From positions 100,355,912 through 100,419,911 of the forward strand of contig NC_133541.1 in assembly GCF_048773025.1 (NCBI RefSeq): a stretch of DNA of 64,000 nucleotides. Reading direction: 5' to 3'. Shown one piece after another: positions 34,620-53,181 of this stretch. Source of the stretch: Camelus bactrianus. Its lineage: Eukaryota; Chordata; Mammalia; Artiodactyla; Camelidae. Each line of letters opens with the position of its first letter. The stretch's first letter is position 1. The translations under genes were made by a program, and so were the position numbers. The notes beneath the pieces were generated by a model, which worked only from the letters and a program-made list of their open reading frames with translations, did no database searches and was not told where the DNA came from.

Positions 34620-36045
34620 ATGCTATAATAAGCGAAACAGCATGGTACTCACAGAAAAATAGACGCACAGATCAATGGAACGAAATGAGAGCCCAGAAAT
34701 AAACCCATGCATATTTGAACAGTTAATTCACAGCAAAGGGGCAAAGAACACAGGAGAAAGGATAGTTTCTTCTATAAATGATGTTGATAAATCTGGAGAG
34801 CCATATGCAGAATAATGAAACTATACCACTATCTTATGCCATACATAAAAATCAACTCAAAATGGATTAAAGACTTGAATATAAGACCTGAAACCATAAA
34901 AATCCTTGAAGAAAACATATGCAGTAAGCTCTTTGATACCAGTCTTAGCAATACCTTTCTGGATATGTCTCCTCAAGCAAGGGAAACAAAATCAAAAATA
35001 AACAAATGGGATTACATCAAACTAAAAAGCTTCTGCACAGCAAAAGGACAACCTAACAAATGGGAGAAGATACTTGCAAATCATATATCCAGTAAGGGGT
35101 TAATATGAAAATATATAAAGAACTCATAGAACTCAACAAAGACAAAACAACCTGATTTTAAAATGAGTAGAAGATCTGAATAGATACTTTTCCAAAAAGA
35201 CATACAGGTGGCCAACAGCCACATGAAAAGATATTCAACCAGCACCAATTTTAGGGAAATGCAAATCAAAACCACAATGAGATATCACTTCACACCCATG
35301 AGAATGGCTATTATCAAAAAGGCAAGAAATAACAAATGTTGAAGATGATATGGAGAAAAGGGAACCCTCATACACTGTTGATAATATCAATTGTGCAGCC
35401 ACTATGGAAAACAGTACGGAGATTCCTCAAAAAACTAAGAATAGAACTACCACATGATCCAGCTATTACACCTCTGGGTATTCATCTGAAGAAAATGAAA
35501 ACACTAATTTAAAAAGATATATGCACCCCTATGTTCATTGCAGCATTATTCAAAATAGCCAAGATATGGAAACAACCTAAATACCCATCAACAGATAATG
35601 GGATAAAGAAGATGTGATATATAATACGTATTTTGTATGTATACACACACAAAATGGAATACTACCAGCATAAAAAAAGATGAAATCTTGCCATTTGCAA
35701 CAACATGGATGGACGTTGAGGGTATTATTCTAAGTGAAATAAGTCAGAGGGAGAAAGACAAATACTGTATGATTTCACTTATATGTGAAATATAAAAAGC
35801 CAAGAACAAAACGAAAAACAAAGCAAACAAAAACAAACACATAGATACAGAGAACAGAGCAGTGGTCACCAGAGAAGGTGGGTAGGGGTAGGGCGAAATG
35901 TGTAAAGGGGTCAAATGTGTGGCGACACATAAAAGCTAAACTTTTGATGGTGAGCACAGCACACACCTGTATACAGAAGTGAAACTGTAATGTACATATG
36001 AAACTTGAATAAGGTTATAAACCAATGTTACCTCAAAAAGTCTCT
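34620..36045 (+). mobile_element. LINE-1 late ORF2 and 3' end
   Basis: It is collinear with late L1 ORF2: ACTCAAAATGGATTAAAGAC near 34855, GGATTACATCAAACTAAAAAG near 35008, ATGGAATACTACCAGCATAA near 35654. It then runs into a 3' UTR (GTGAAACTGTAATGTACATA near 35979). A 97-codon remnant of ORF2 is still open at 34815-35108. It is 5'-truncated and interrupted later by stops. Confidence 0.85.
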
Positions 36046-36348
36046 TTATTGGGAAGGTGAAGAGGGAAAGGGCAGAAAACCATTGTATTTTATTAAAAAA
36101 AACTATTTGATATTGAATCAAGGTCATAGATTATTTTGAAAAAGTGTGTTTTAAAAGATCAGAAAAATACAGATCTTGCAAGTCTCCCCAAGAATAAAAA
36201 GGAGGTAAAATACTAAATATTACTAATAATAGAGACATAACCAAATATAAATAATGCAAAGAAAATATAATAGCAAAACATTTGCAAATCCAGATAAAAT
36301 AAATGTTTTTCAAATAAAATACAAATTACTTTAAAAAGAAACAAAACC

Positions 36349-36512
36349 TAGTGGGGGAGGGTATAGCTCAAGTGGTAGAGCACATGCTTGGCATGCTTGA
36401 GGTCCTGGGTTCAATCCCCGGTACCTCTAAAAATAAACAAACCTGATTACCTCTCCCCACCAAGATAAAATAAGATAAAATGATACAACAGTAAATAAAT
36501 AAAAAAAATTTA
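36349..36512 (+). mobile_element. Camelid tRNA-derived SINE (Vic-1 type)
   Basis: The best preserved copy here: A-box GGGTATAGCTCAAGTGG, B-box GGTTCAATCCC, then an A-rich tail. Perfect 16-bp target-site duplications, aaaaagaaacaaaacc, lie at 36333-36348 and 36513-36528, which suggests a recent insertion. Confidence 0.93.
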
Positions 36513-37068
36513 AAAAAGAAACAAAACCAGACAGATTAACAACCAAAAATAAAGTAGAAAATATAGTCATAGATTTACTACCCAAACCCAACCCGTTTTA
36601 AAAGGAAAATTACAATAAAGCATGTAGAAAGACAATTATAAAGAACTATTATGTTGCATAAAAGTAGATGTAAAGCTTCCTAGCCCATACTACGAGACCA
36701 GGATAGTTTAATACCAAAATTACAGACACTACACACACACGCACACACCCATAGAGCAACATGAGCCAGAAAAATTCTAAAACTGTGTTGGCTCATCAAA
36801 TCCAACTGTGCATTAAAACAGTAATATGTAATATCAAGAGTTCAATAATTAAAAAGCTAAAGAATAGAAGTACAAATGCAACATATGTCAAAAATTGCTC
36901 TAAAAATTTGAAAGAATGAAGAAAAATAAGAAAACTTTTTTGATCCAAAGAAGGGAGCACTTACCCCCAAATTGAGATCAGCTATCACAGTTAAAGATGA
37001 AATACTAGAAGAACTTCCACAAAGGCAAGGAAGACACCTGCTTGCTACTATCAATTTTAAGAGTATTC

Positions 37069-37228
37069 GGGGGGAAGGGTATAGCTTAAATGGTAGAAAG
37101 CATGCTTAGCACGCACGCTTAGCACGCACAGGTCCTGGGTTCAATTTCCAGTACTTCCATTAAAAAATAAATAAATAAATAGACCTAAGGGTCTCCCCCT
37201 CCAAAAATTTTTTTAAATTAGAAAATTT
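37069..37228 (+). mobile_element. Camelid tRNA-derived SINE with internal tandem duplication
   Basis: The A-box part is GGGTATAGCTTAAATGG and the B-box part GGTTCAATTTCC. A perfect 13-bp tandem duplication, gcttagcacgcac, sits between them at 37104-37116 and 37117-37129. Flanks show imperfect target-site duplications (ending GAGTATTC / GATTATTC). Confidence 0.88.
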
Positions 37229-37838
37229 TTAAAGATTATTCATTGCATACGCTTGGAAATACCAGTCATTGAAATTATATGTGAACACTAATTTATACAT
37301 ATAATGCTTAAATCTAGTGAGTAGTGGAGGTTGAGGGGTAAAAGGTGTTCCAAAAAATATCATGGGTAAAGAGTGAAGACCTTGAAACTGGGAGGGTTAA
37401 TTAATATACAAGAAACTGGAAAAAAAAAAAAAAGGCCAGTTGCTTTGCAGCATTATTGTTAGGCAGTTTACAAACAAATAAAAGGCTCTCAACCAATATT
37501 TGTTGACTCTTTGATGGAGACTTCATTTCCTTATATATTCTTTATTATCAAACTTAAAAACAGGAAAAGGTTTTCTTACGATTTATTCCTGGTAGGGAGC
37601 CAGAGTTTAATTCTGTGCACTTAAATTAAGGAAAATAACTGATTTATTTTTCTACAAATTCAGACTAACTAAGAGGAAAACGATGTGAACACTTACTTAC
37701 TAGGACTACTGTGGCCATTTGAGGAAAAAGATGAAACAGCAAAGGCACTTGGGGGGAAAAATATCACTTCTACTGCAGTTTCTCCTTTAATCCGCCATCT
37801 TTCTGTTCTATTCTTGAAAACGGGAATAACATGCACAA

Positions 37839-37864
37839 AACGCAAGGTGGCGCTGCTGGCTAAA
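37839..37864 (+). promoter_or_regulatory. PCDHB7 promoter CSE
   Basis: AACGCAAGGTGGCGCTGCTG followed by GCTAAA; CGCT core at 37851-37854, 247 bp before the ATG. The base after GCTGC is T instead of the usual A. Confidence 0.88.
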
Positions 37865-38094
37865 AAGAGAAAAAAATAATCGCATAAAGGATGTTGCAGA
37901 TTCCAGTGTTAAGAGCAAAACTGGCCAGACCAGTAAAGTAGAGGAAAGGAAACCACTGTAATAGGAGTTGGGGGAAAGTGGGGATCCCTCCCCACAAGCA
38001 TTGCTATTGTCCAGCTCATTTCTAAGGATTCCGCTGATGTCACTTCTGAGAGTTGCTTGAGGCTGAAAGTGTTTTTGAAAGACTGGTTAAATGA

Positions 38095-40494
<2,400 letters not shown>

Positions 40495-40849
40495 TAAAGC
40501 ATGGGGTATAAAATGCCGGTATTATGCCTGTTATAATCCTATTAAGAAATTTATCTTGATTTACCTGTAAAGGAGTGCTTTCTCACTAGTTGAAGTAGAA
40601 GTATTTTTAAAGTCATAGAATAAATTTTTTTACACTTTTCATGATCCAGTTTTAGACCTAAGAACACTCCACAAAGCATGGAATGTGTATTGTCCTCTAT
40701 TTCAATTATGCTTTGTGTGCAATCTATTACATGACAAATCTTGTTTGAGACATTTTAAATTGGAATTCACTGTCCTCAAACATTATTGCTACTTTTATTT
40801 TCTGAGTTGATTAGAGTGCTGTACAATTATACCTACCCTAAATGTATTT

Positions 40850-41060
40850 TTTAAAAAAACTTACTATGCATCATACACTATTTTAACACTTTATATTCTA
40901 GAGGTAAACCTGTAAGAGGAGGTATTTTAGAAACGGGCAAGTAGGTGTCCACAGAGGTTCAGTGAGTTCATTAAGGTCACCAACTAATAAATGGCAGATC
41001 TGAGCATCTGTCCTAAATCCTCTGATTCTGGGGCCTGGCTATAATGCTATACTGTTTTCT
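40850..41060 (+). mobile_element. MIR SINE (diverged)
   Basis: MIR-like order: an AACACTTTATATTCT part near 40885, an AGAAACGGGCAAGTAGGTGTCC-like middle, then AAGGTCACCAACTAATAAATG near 40974 as the core. Confidence 0.65.
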
Positions 41061-41839
41061 CTGGTTAGATTATCATCTGGCATGTTTCTCCCTAATTAAG
41101 GAGAAATCTTTTTCTCATATTTATATTCCTGTTCAGTTTTCTCTATATTTGGAAAGAATAAGATATGTACTTGTCTGTGGCTTTATTTTTGTATAAACTA
41201 GTAATCCAGTTTTTCTGGATCAATTATTCAACTATTATTTTTAAACCTCTGATCTACCCAAATCTCAAGTGGCAAAAAAAAAACGATCAATCTGTGTTTT
41301 CTCCTTATTATCTGAACATATGACCTTCATTTCATAGAAAAGATTAATGGCCATGAATAGAAATATTACATAACTTTGATTGCTTTATTTGTTTCCTCAC
41401 ATTGCTGTCATTTTCCTACAGTAGTCCCGGTCTACTCTTTTTAACATGTTTTTCCCCTTTAATTTGAAAGTTTATTTTTTAAAGTTTCTGTTTAATATAC
41501 TCCAGTGATTGAAAAAGTGTAAGAAAAATAATAATTTAAATATATAGTATTAAATAGAAACTAATTATCACTGAATTACTTACAGATTCTGGAGACTTAA
41601 GGAAAAGTCTTGTCTGATATAAAATTTGTAACTGCTTTTTCTTTAACAATTTTCCAGATAATTAATGCAGAATTTTGTATTCCAAATATATCAAAAAGCT
41701 AGTGCTGATAATTCATAATAGTAATATTACTGTGCATTACTAATGATATATAGTCTATGGACCAAAAAAGAGAATCTCACAGCAGTAGAACCTTAAGTTG
41801 TTTATATAGTATCAGAATAAAATTACTCATTTTTTCCAG

Positions 41840-42270
41840 CAAATCAATGGCATGGAAAAGGGGAGGAGGGAATTTTACACAATGAGAGAAATTAATAGAC
41901 ATACCAACCAGATGTAAAGGATGGTGGATTGTGTTTGGATCTTGATTCAAACAGCCATAACAACTTTGAAACAATTGGAGAAATCTGAATATAGGTGGAT
42001 ATTAAATAATATTAACCAAATTTCTTAGCTTGGTAAGGACATTGTAGTGTTTTTTTTTAAGATGTTAAAAGCTAGAGATGTATAATGTAGTATTTATGGG
42101 TGAATATTTAGTTTTTCTGGGATGCGAAAATGTTGGGGAGATAGGGTAAACAATTATGGAAAATAGTGATAATTGTTCTAGTTAGTTATGAGTACCTGAG
42201 TGTTCATCCTACTATTTTCCTTCATTATGGGATTTGAAATTTTTCAAAATAAAAGGTTTTTTTGAATTTA
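41840..42270 (+). mobile_element. Old L1ME/HAL1-like 3' end
   Basis: Text such as TTTGGATCTTGATTCAAACA near 41934 and GAAATTTTTCAAAATAAAAGG near 42237 belongs to a common ancient 3' end. The exact family is uncertain. Confidence 0.45.
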
Positions 42271-42574
42271 CCTTGAAAAAAGAGAAGTGGAGTTAACAAA
42301 ACTATGACAGCCTTCTGAGATACAGAATCAATGCTAGCATCACAGATTATACTTCTATTAGACAAACTCTCCAGCCTTTCCTGTCTAATCATTTGATATG
42401 AAAACTTCTGAGATAACCCTGCTTATGCATTCTTCTACCACAAGAATCCTAAGGGTGTTTTTTAGTCATGGCAATGAACTAATGTAAACTTGTGGCATCA
42501 AATTACATGCCAGGTGTGTCTGTGTGTGTGTATAAGGTTAATCTTTTTCTGCCTCAATTTCTTTATCTGTAAAG

Positions 42575-42700
42575 TGGGGAACTCACAGCAGCCCTATGTG
42601 GTAAGCACCATTAATATCTCTACCTTACAGATACGCAAACTGAGGCAGAGTTTAAATTATTTGTCCAAGGTACATAGCTACTAATTATTCCCATAGTTCC
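42575..42700 (+). mobile_element. MIR SINE (diverged)
   Basis: GCCCTATGTGGTAAGCACC, then ACCTTACAGATACGCAAACTG near 42622 and TTGTCCAAGGTACATAGCTAC near 42660 follow the MIR core. CCTCAATTTCTTTATCTGTAAA just upstream looks like a second MIR in the other orientation. Confidence 0.7.
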
Positions 42701-43022
42701 TGGCAATAAAAGTACATGATTCTGAAAGTTTCCTATGTTACTCAAATTATGCATATATATTTTTTAAATTTCTGCATATATTCTTTCTTCTCAACCAGAA
42801 TGCTACATAAATATTTTCTTTTTACTCCAAACTCAACTAGCATTTTTCAAAGTAGTCTCTACTAATTTCATTTCTCCTGTAAGGCCTTCAGACAGTTGTC
42901 TCAACCATAGGGTTTGGCGATAGTAAAAAGTGTTGTAACCTTACATAGCTGAGTGGTACATACTGGCAAGAGTTGGGAATACTGCATCCATTTTCATCCC
43001 AGAAAATGTACGATCCTCTGAG

Positions 43023-45681
<2,659 letters not shown>

Positions 45682-46399
45682 CAATAATTGTTTTTCATAT
45701 TCCAAATATTTTAAATTGATAATAGTTCAAGGTGATAGTTCTGTCAACCTCTCATGAATTTTTAAATTATACTAAACTTGCTTGCAAAATCTGTTTTAAA
45801 GAATGGTATCTTTTCTTCATTACTATAAAAAGCTTAATGGTCATAAATCTTGCCTCTCAAAACACTGATGAAGTGAATAGTTGTACAAGTCCTTGTTCTG
45901 GCATAGCTTAGAAATGTATTAGGGGGGGAAATGGGAAATTAATTCTATATAATTAGTTCTATTTCCTTCAGTTTTTCTTACTAGTTTTAAAACCATGAAG
46001 TATATAAGGCAGTACTGTGCTAACACACTGAGTCATGCCTAATTGGTAAGGAAAGAGAACTGATACAGTGATAATTTGGCTTTTGATTTATTATGCTCTC
46101 CTAGCACTTTGATCTTACTTTCTCTTAAAATGTTATACTAATTGTGCTTCCTTTCACTAATATGCCGGGTTTAGTTTTAATATAATTATTTTAATTGCTT
46201 TCCATTTAGTTTCATTGATGTTAAATGGTGGGGGGTGATGCTACACTGTTTATCTAGTGAGATGAAAGGGCATAGTAGGAAATTTGCGTTTCCCACTTGA
46301 GAAACATTGGTCACCTGTGACAGAAATGCAATAGCCACCCAATTTCCATTCATCTTTTCTTCTTTAGTGACAGACCCAAATTTCATTTAGAGCATTTGT

Positions 46400-46860
46400 G
46401 TACTTAGTCAAAAGAAGACATTTTCCCAGCCTCCTTGGCAGCTAGAACAGGGGCATTTGACTGGGTTATTGGCAATGAGAAATATATATAAATGTTGAAG
46501 ACTTCCAAGAAGTCTGTTAAAAATGAGATGACTCATCTAGGAAGGGGGTCCCTTTTTGTCCTTCTCTAACTGCCCTTGCTGCTTGGAATGTGTGAGTCAT
46601 GGTTGGAACACAGTCAGTCATACTGAGCCATAAAGCAACACTAAGGACAGAAGTAATGGACCAAGACAGACAGTATAGAATAAACTTCAAAGAGATAAGG
46701 ATCCCTGATAATCACGAAGTCATCGTGTCATCCCTGGGTTGCCTACTGCTGAACTTTTTTACATGAGAAATAAAGGAACTTCTATCTCATTTAAGCCACC
46801 ATCATTTTAGTTTTGTGCTACCTCCAGTGGAATCCAATCCTAATGATTTCACAGTAAGAT
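46400..46860. mobile_element. Ancient solo LTR, probably MLT1-type (ERVL-MaLR)
   Basis: The end has AAATAAAGGAACTTCTATCTC with TTTAAGCCACC following, the polyadenylation end typical of MLT1-like LTRs. The start CCCAGCCTCCTTGGCAGCT is also typical of an old mammalian LTR. It is heavily decayed, pre-dates the camelid lineage and stands alone, with no internal viral region seen. Boundaries are approximate. Confidence 0.5.
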
Positions 46861-46964
46861 TTTTGTTAAAATATTATATAATACAGTAAAATGCACAAAT
46901 CTCAAGTGTATAGTTCAATCTAACTAATCTTTGTTAAGTTTTTATTCCTTGATTTCTAGTTTAA

Positions 46965-47165
46965 AGTAGAGTGCTTTACATTCATTACTTTTCCAATCCT
47001 CTGCCAAACCTGAAGGAAGCATATTATCTCCTCTTTTACATATGATAAAACAGCAGCTTCGAGAAGCTAAATAACTTGCTCACAATTCTGAAGTAATAAA
47101 AGGAAAATCTGAAATATATTCTGAGTCCACTTGAATTGAGTGCCCCACTTCTTAACCCATACGGT
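46965..47165 (+). mobile_element. MIR SINE (diverged)
   Basis: GTGCTTTACATTCATTACTTT near 46970, CTCTTTTACATATGATAAAAC near 47031, AACTTGCTCACAATTC near 47072 and a TGAGTGCCCCACTTCTTAACC end follow the MIR order. Confidence 0.7.
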
Positions 47166-47654
47166 AGGCATTAATTGATATCATTTTCTTCCTAACTAAG
47201 GAAGTGAAATCCACCTACTCCACGAATTGAACTCCTGTGTAGAAATGTGACTTTTAGTCTATAGCTTGCATTTGTTTCTATATCAAGGACCACAGTGCTC
47301 TGGACCAATAAACCCAACGTTCTTACAGAAGTACTGACTTAAGTAAGCTGGGTCAGACACCACAATCAACCTTCATTATGATCAGATAGCCTGATTATCT
47401 TCCTGTACCTTCACAACATATCACATTCGTTGTTGCAGAAATGAATGTCCTGAATAGGGAGTAGAATTACCCTATGGTTGTATTTCTCCCCCAACCCCAT
47501 TTTTATTTAAAAATCATAGGGTTGTGCTTCTATATAAAGTTTGTGTATCTAGCAATATAAAATACTGGCATATTTTAAAAAAACAAAAAAGAAGTGGAAA
47601 CTTAGAACCCTTTTGATTCAATGGTCTTATGACTTTAAAAAGAAAAAAATGCAA

Positions 47655-47905
47655 GACTCAGAATTTTGGAGTGGTTGGTGTGCCTCTCTTCATTTTAATT
47701 TTTGACTGGCTGCCTGTATGTTGATGACGATGTAGCTGTGCTGTTTGTGCCACTGCTGCTGCCATGGCCATTTGATGCTGCAAGAATTGCAGTTGTTGGA
47801 TCTGTTGCTTCTGCTGTTGAAAGGCACTATATGGTTGTATTTCTTGAGCTTCTTGTACTATTCCTTTTTCTGTCAACCCTAACATACATTTCTCTATATT
47901 TTGAA
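47655..47905 (-). pseudogene. SUPT20H: SUPT20H retrocopy fragment (C-terminal coding end)
   Basis: On the minus strand the sequence encodes a glutamine-rich stretch (FQQQKQQIQQLQFLQHQ), then MAMAAAVAQTAQLH, HTGSQSKIKMKRG and TPTTPKF before a stop. This matches the C-terminus of human SUPT20H (SPT20, a SAGA-complex subunit) as I remember it, residue for residue over most of the last ~55 positions. Only the 3' coding end is present, with no promoter or upstream exons. The part upstream of the Q-rich stretch (EKGIVQEAQEIQPY) has drifted, and an in-frame stop lies further upstream, at about 47963. It is therefore best read as a 5'-truncated processed pseudogene. Poly(A) and target-site duplications were not clear. 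Boundaries on both sides are approximate. Confidence 0.75.
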
Positions 47906-48329
47906 AGTTTAAACTTGTTTTATTGTATACATTTTGTAAGTCCCTTATTCACATTAAATATACTCTTTGAAATCAGTTGCTATTCTAGTAGTAATTCTAA
48001 ATGAAGTAACTAATTTCAGAAAAGTATAGGCAATGATGTGGAGGAATTTTTATCACTAAATAATTTAGAGATTCTGGAAATTTAATAGAACTAAAACTGG
48101 TAGGCTACAGTTATTTTCTATTAAAATTAACCATATATCTTTGACAATTCCTCTTTAAAATTATGCTGAAAAAAGATTTAGAGGGTCATATATTACTTTA
48201 GTTCTGACAGGATGGCTCACAAGAGCTGAATCAGGCATTCTTTAGCATTTGCTGTGATTATGTTATTCTTGTAGAGTGATAAATTTTTGTGGAGTCAGAT
48301 TCTTGGTGCATAAAAATTCATGCCTATGT

Positions 48330-48840
48330 TATATATTAGTTTTCACTGCTACTATTAAAAATTATCACAAAAGAAGAAAATTACCACAAATGAAGTTGCT
48401 TAAAGCAATAAAAATGTACTACTATATAATTCTCTAGGTCTAATGTCTGATATGGGTCCAACTGGACTAAATTCAGGATGTCTGCAAGAGTGAATTCCCT
48501 CTTGGTGGCTCTAGAGGAGAATCCATTTCTCTGTCTTTTCCAGCTTCTAGATGCTGCCTATGTTATTTGACTCAAGGCCCCTTTCACCCATCTTAAAAGC
48601 TGGTAACATTGTGTCTCTTAGTCCAGTTCTTCCATAATCGCATCTCCTGATCATAGCCAGGAAAGGTTCTGTCCCACGTAGATAATCTAGAATAATCTTC
48701 TCTTCATGAAGTTCTCAATTTAATTACATCTATGAATTCTCTTTTGCCGTGTGAGATAACATATTTACAGACTGTGGGGATTAGTGCATGGATAGCTTCA
48801 AATGGGTGACCATTATTCTGCCTTCCCAGGTTAGATGCTT
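48330..48840 (-). mobile_element. Ancient interspersed repeat, class not settled
   Basis: The text TGCAAGAGTGAATTCCCTCTTGG, TTTTCCAGCTTCTAGATGCTG and GATAATCTAGAATAATCTTC belongs to a common old mammalian repeat (LTR- or transposon-derived) that I know by sight but cannot name with confidence. It is decayed; the strand is a guess. Confidence 0.4.
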
Positions 48841-49089
48841 GGAGGAAAATTATTCAGTCTAGCAGTACCACATATGGCCAAAGAAAAGCATATAAAGACC
48901 TTTATAACAGGAGTTCAGACCTCAGTGCCTAGATACTTTAACCCTAGACAAGGTGTTTAACAAAATTCTAAAGACTGTTAACAAAAACACTGAATTTATA
49001 AAGATATCATTAATCTTTACCACAATCCAATTTAAATTATAAAAATAGAAAACCTGAACAGAAGAATTCAAATACAATAAGCAACTTGT

Positions 49090-49985
49090 TCTAAATAACT
49101 CTTAAAACTCAGTTACAAAAAGACAAGTAACCCAACATAACAATAGGCAAAATCTGAATAGACATTTCTCTGAGGAAGATACACAAATGACCAATAAGCA
49201 TATGAAAAGATGTTCAACATCATTAGCCATCAGAGAAATACAGATCAAAATCACAATGACATATGACTTCATACCCACTAGGATGGCTAAAATTAAAAAG
49301 TCAGTAACAGTATTAAATAACAAGTTTTGGGAGGATGTGGAAAAATCAAAATGCTGATACAATGCTGTTGAGAATGTGAAATAGTATAGCCTCTTTGGAA
49401 AACAGTCTGGAAGCGCCTCATTTAAACATAGAGATAACAAATGACCTAGCAATTCTACTCCTAGAGAAATGAAGACATATGTCCACACAAATATTTGTAT
49501 ATGAATGTTGATAGCAGCATTATTCATAATAGCCAAAAGGTGAAAGCAACCTAAATGTCCATCAACAGATGAATGGATAATCAAAATGTGATATGTCTAT
49601 ACTGAAATGCTATTTGGCCATAAAAAGGAATAAAATGTTGATACATGCTATTATTTGGGTTAAACATGCTAAGTGAAAGAAGTCAAGTCACAAAACTCCA
49701 CATATTATTTTTTTCATATGAAAGTCCAGAGTACAGAACTCTGTAGAGACAGAAAGTAAATTAGTTGTTGATTAGGGCTCAGTGCAGGAGGGATAAGGGT
49801 ATAGGATGATAACTAAAGGGTATGGGTTTTTTTTTCTGATGTAATGAAAATGTTCTAAAATTGACTGTGGTGATGGATGCATTACAGTGTGTGAATATAC
49901 TAAAAGCCATTGAATTGTATACTTTAAATGAGAGAGTTGTGGTGGTATGTGAATTACATCTCATTAAAGCTGTTTTTTAAAAAGA
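49090..49985 (+). mobile_element. LINE-1 late ORF2 and complete 3' UTR (L1M-type)
   Basis: CACAAATGACCAATAAGCAT near 49182, CTAAATGTCCATCAACAGATG near 49550 and the 3' UTR GTGGTGATGGATGCATTACAG near 49868, ending with an A-rich tail near 49980. It is a 5'-truncated, diverged copy. Confidence 0.85.
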
Positions 49986-50543
49986 ATAAAACAGAAGTTA
50001 TTATTGTCATGATAAAAAAAAATCCCCAAACATGGCAAGCCTAACCTTGAGACTATCTATTTGGGAAATAACTTTCCAATAACTTGAAAGTTTTGAAAAC
50101 TCACAGCCCTCAGCTTAGGTGTTGGAAAGAAGAGGAAGTTATCTACTCTTTCATAAGGTATTGGTAAGGCATCACTGATTGCTGTTTTGCAGTGTTCACT
50201 CATTTGTAATTCTACCATAAAAATGATGTACTTGTGAAGCTGTTCCCATGTTACTGCGGAAATATTTTGCTCCTACTTGGATATTTTTCTCAGCTTAAAT
50301 GTTAATTAAATTATTGTATTTAATCATTAATCCCAAATAGCTTTAAACAGCCAACATAAGTGAAAGTTTGCTCTTTGTACTCCTCCTGTGCAACAACACA
50401 GCTCCCTCTGAACTCAAAAAAAAACCCACACAAGAATAGAACTCAAGTGTTTTATATTACAGAAAACAGTTTATACAAGCTACTTGGTATATTTAGGAGA
50501 ATTTTGCATCCAATGTTAAACCAGAAAAATAAGACGCAGTGAA

Positions 50544-50569
50544 AACACATGGTGGCGCTGCAGGTTAAG
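50544..50569 (+). promoter_or_regulatory. PCDHB16 promoter CSE
   Basis: AACACATGGTGGCGCTGCAG followed by GTTAAG; core CGCT at 50556-50559, 229 bp before the ATG, the shortest spacing here. The upstream ACGC of the consensus reads ACAC. Confidence 0.88.
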
Positions 50570-50751
50570 GTGATGAAAACCAGAATTGTCTACGTAGCTC
50601 CAGTATTCAGCCAGTTTCACACTGCCTGGAAGCTGAAGAATCTCAGGCAGAGCAAAAGTGAGTGTGAAACCTCTTCAGAACTATATTTAGCGATATAGTT
50701 CTGATTTGCTGGAGTGCAGGTCCCAGCTACTAGGATCCTGGCCATATATGA

Positions 50752-53181
<2,430 letters not shown>

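Noticed and set aside
34815-35108. 97-codon open frame as a host gene
   Set aside because: The translation (INSKWIKDLNIRPETIKILE and onward) is late L1 ORF2.
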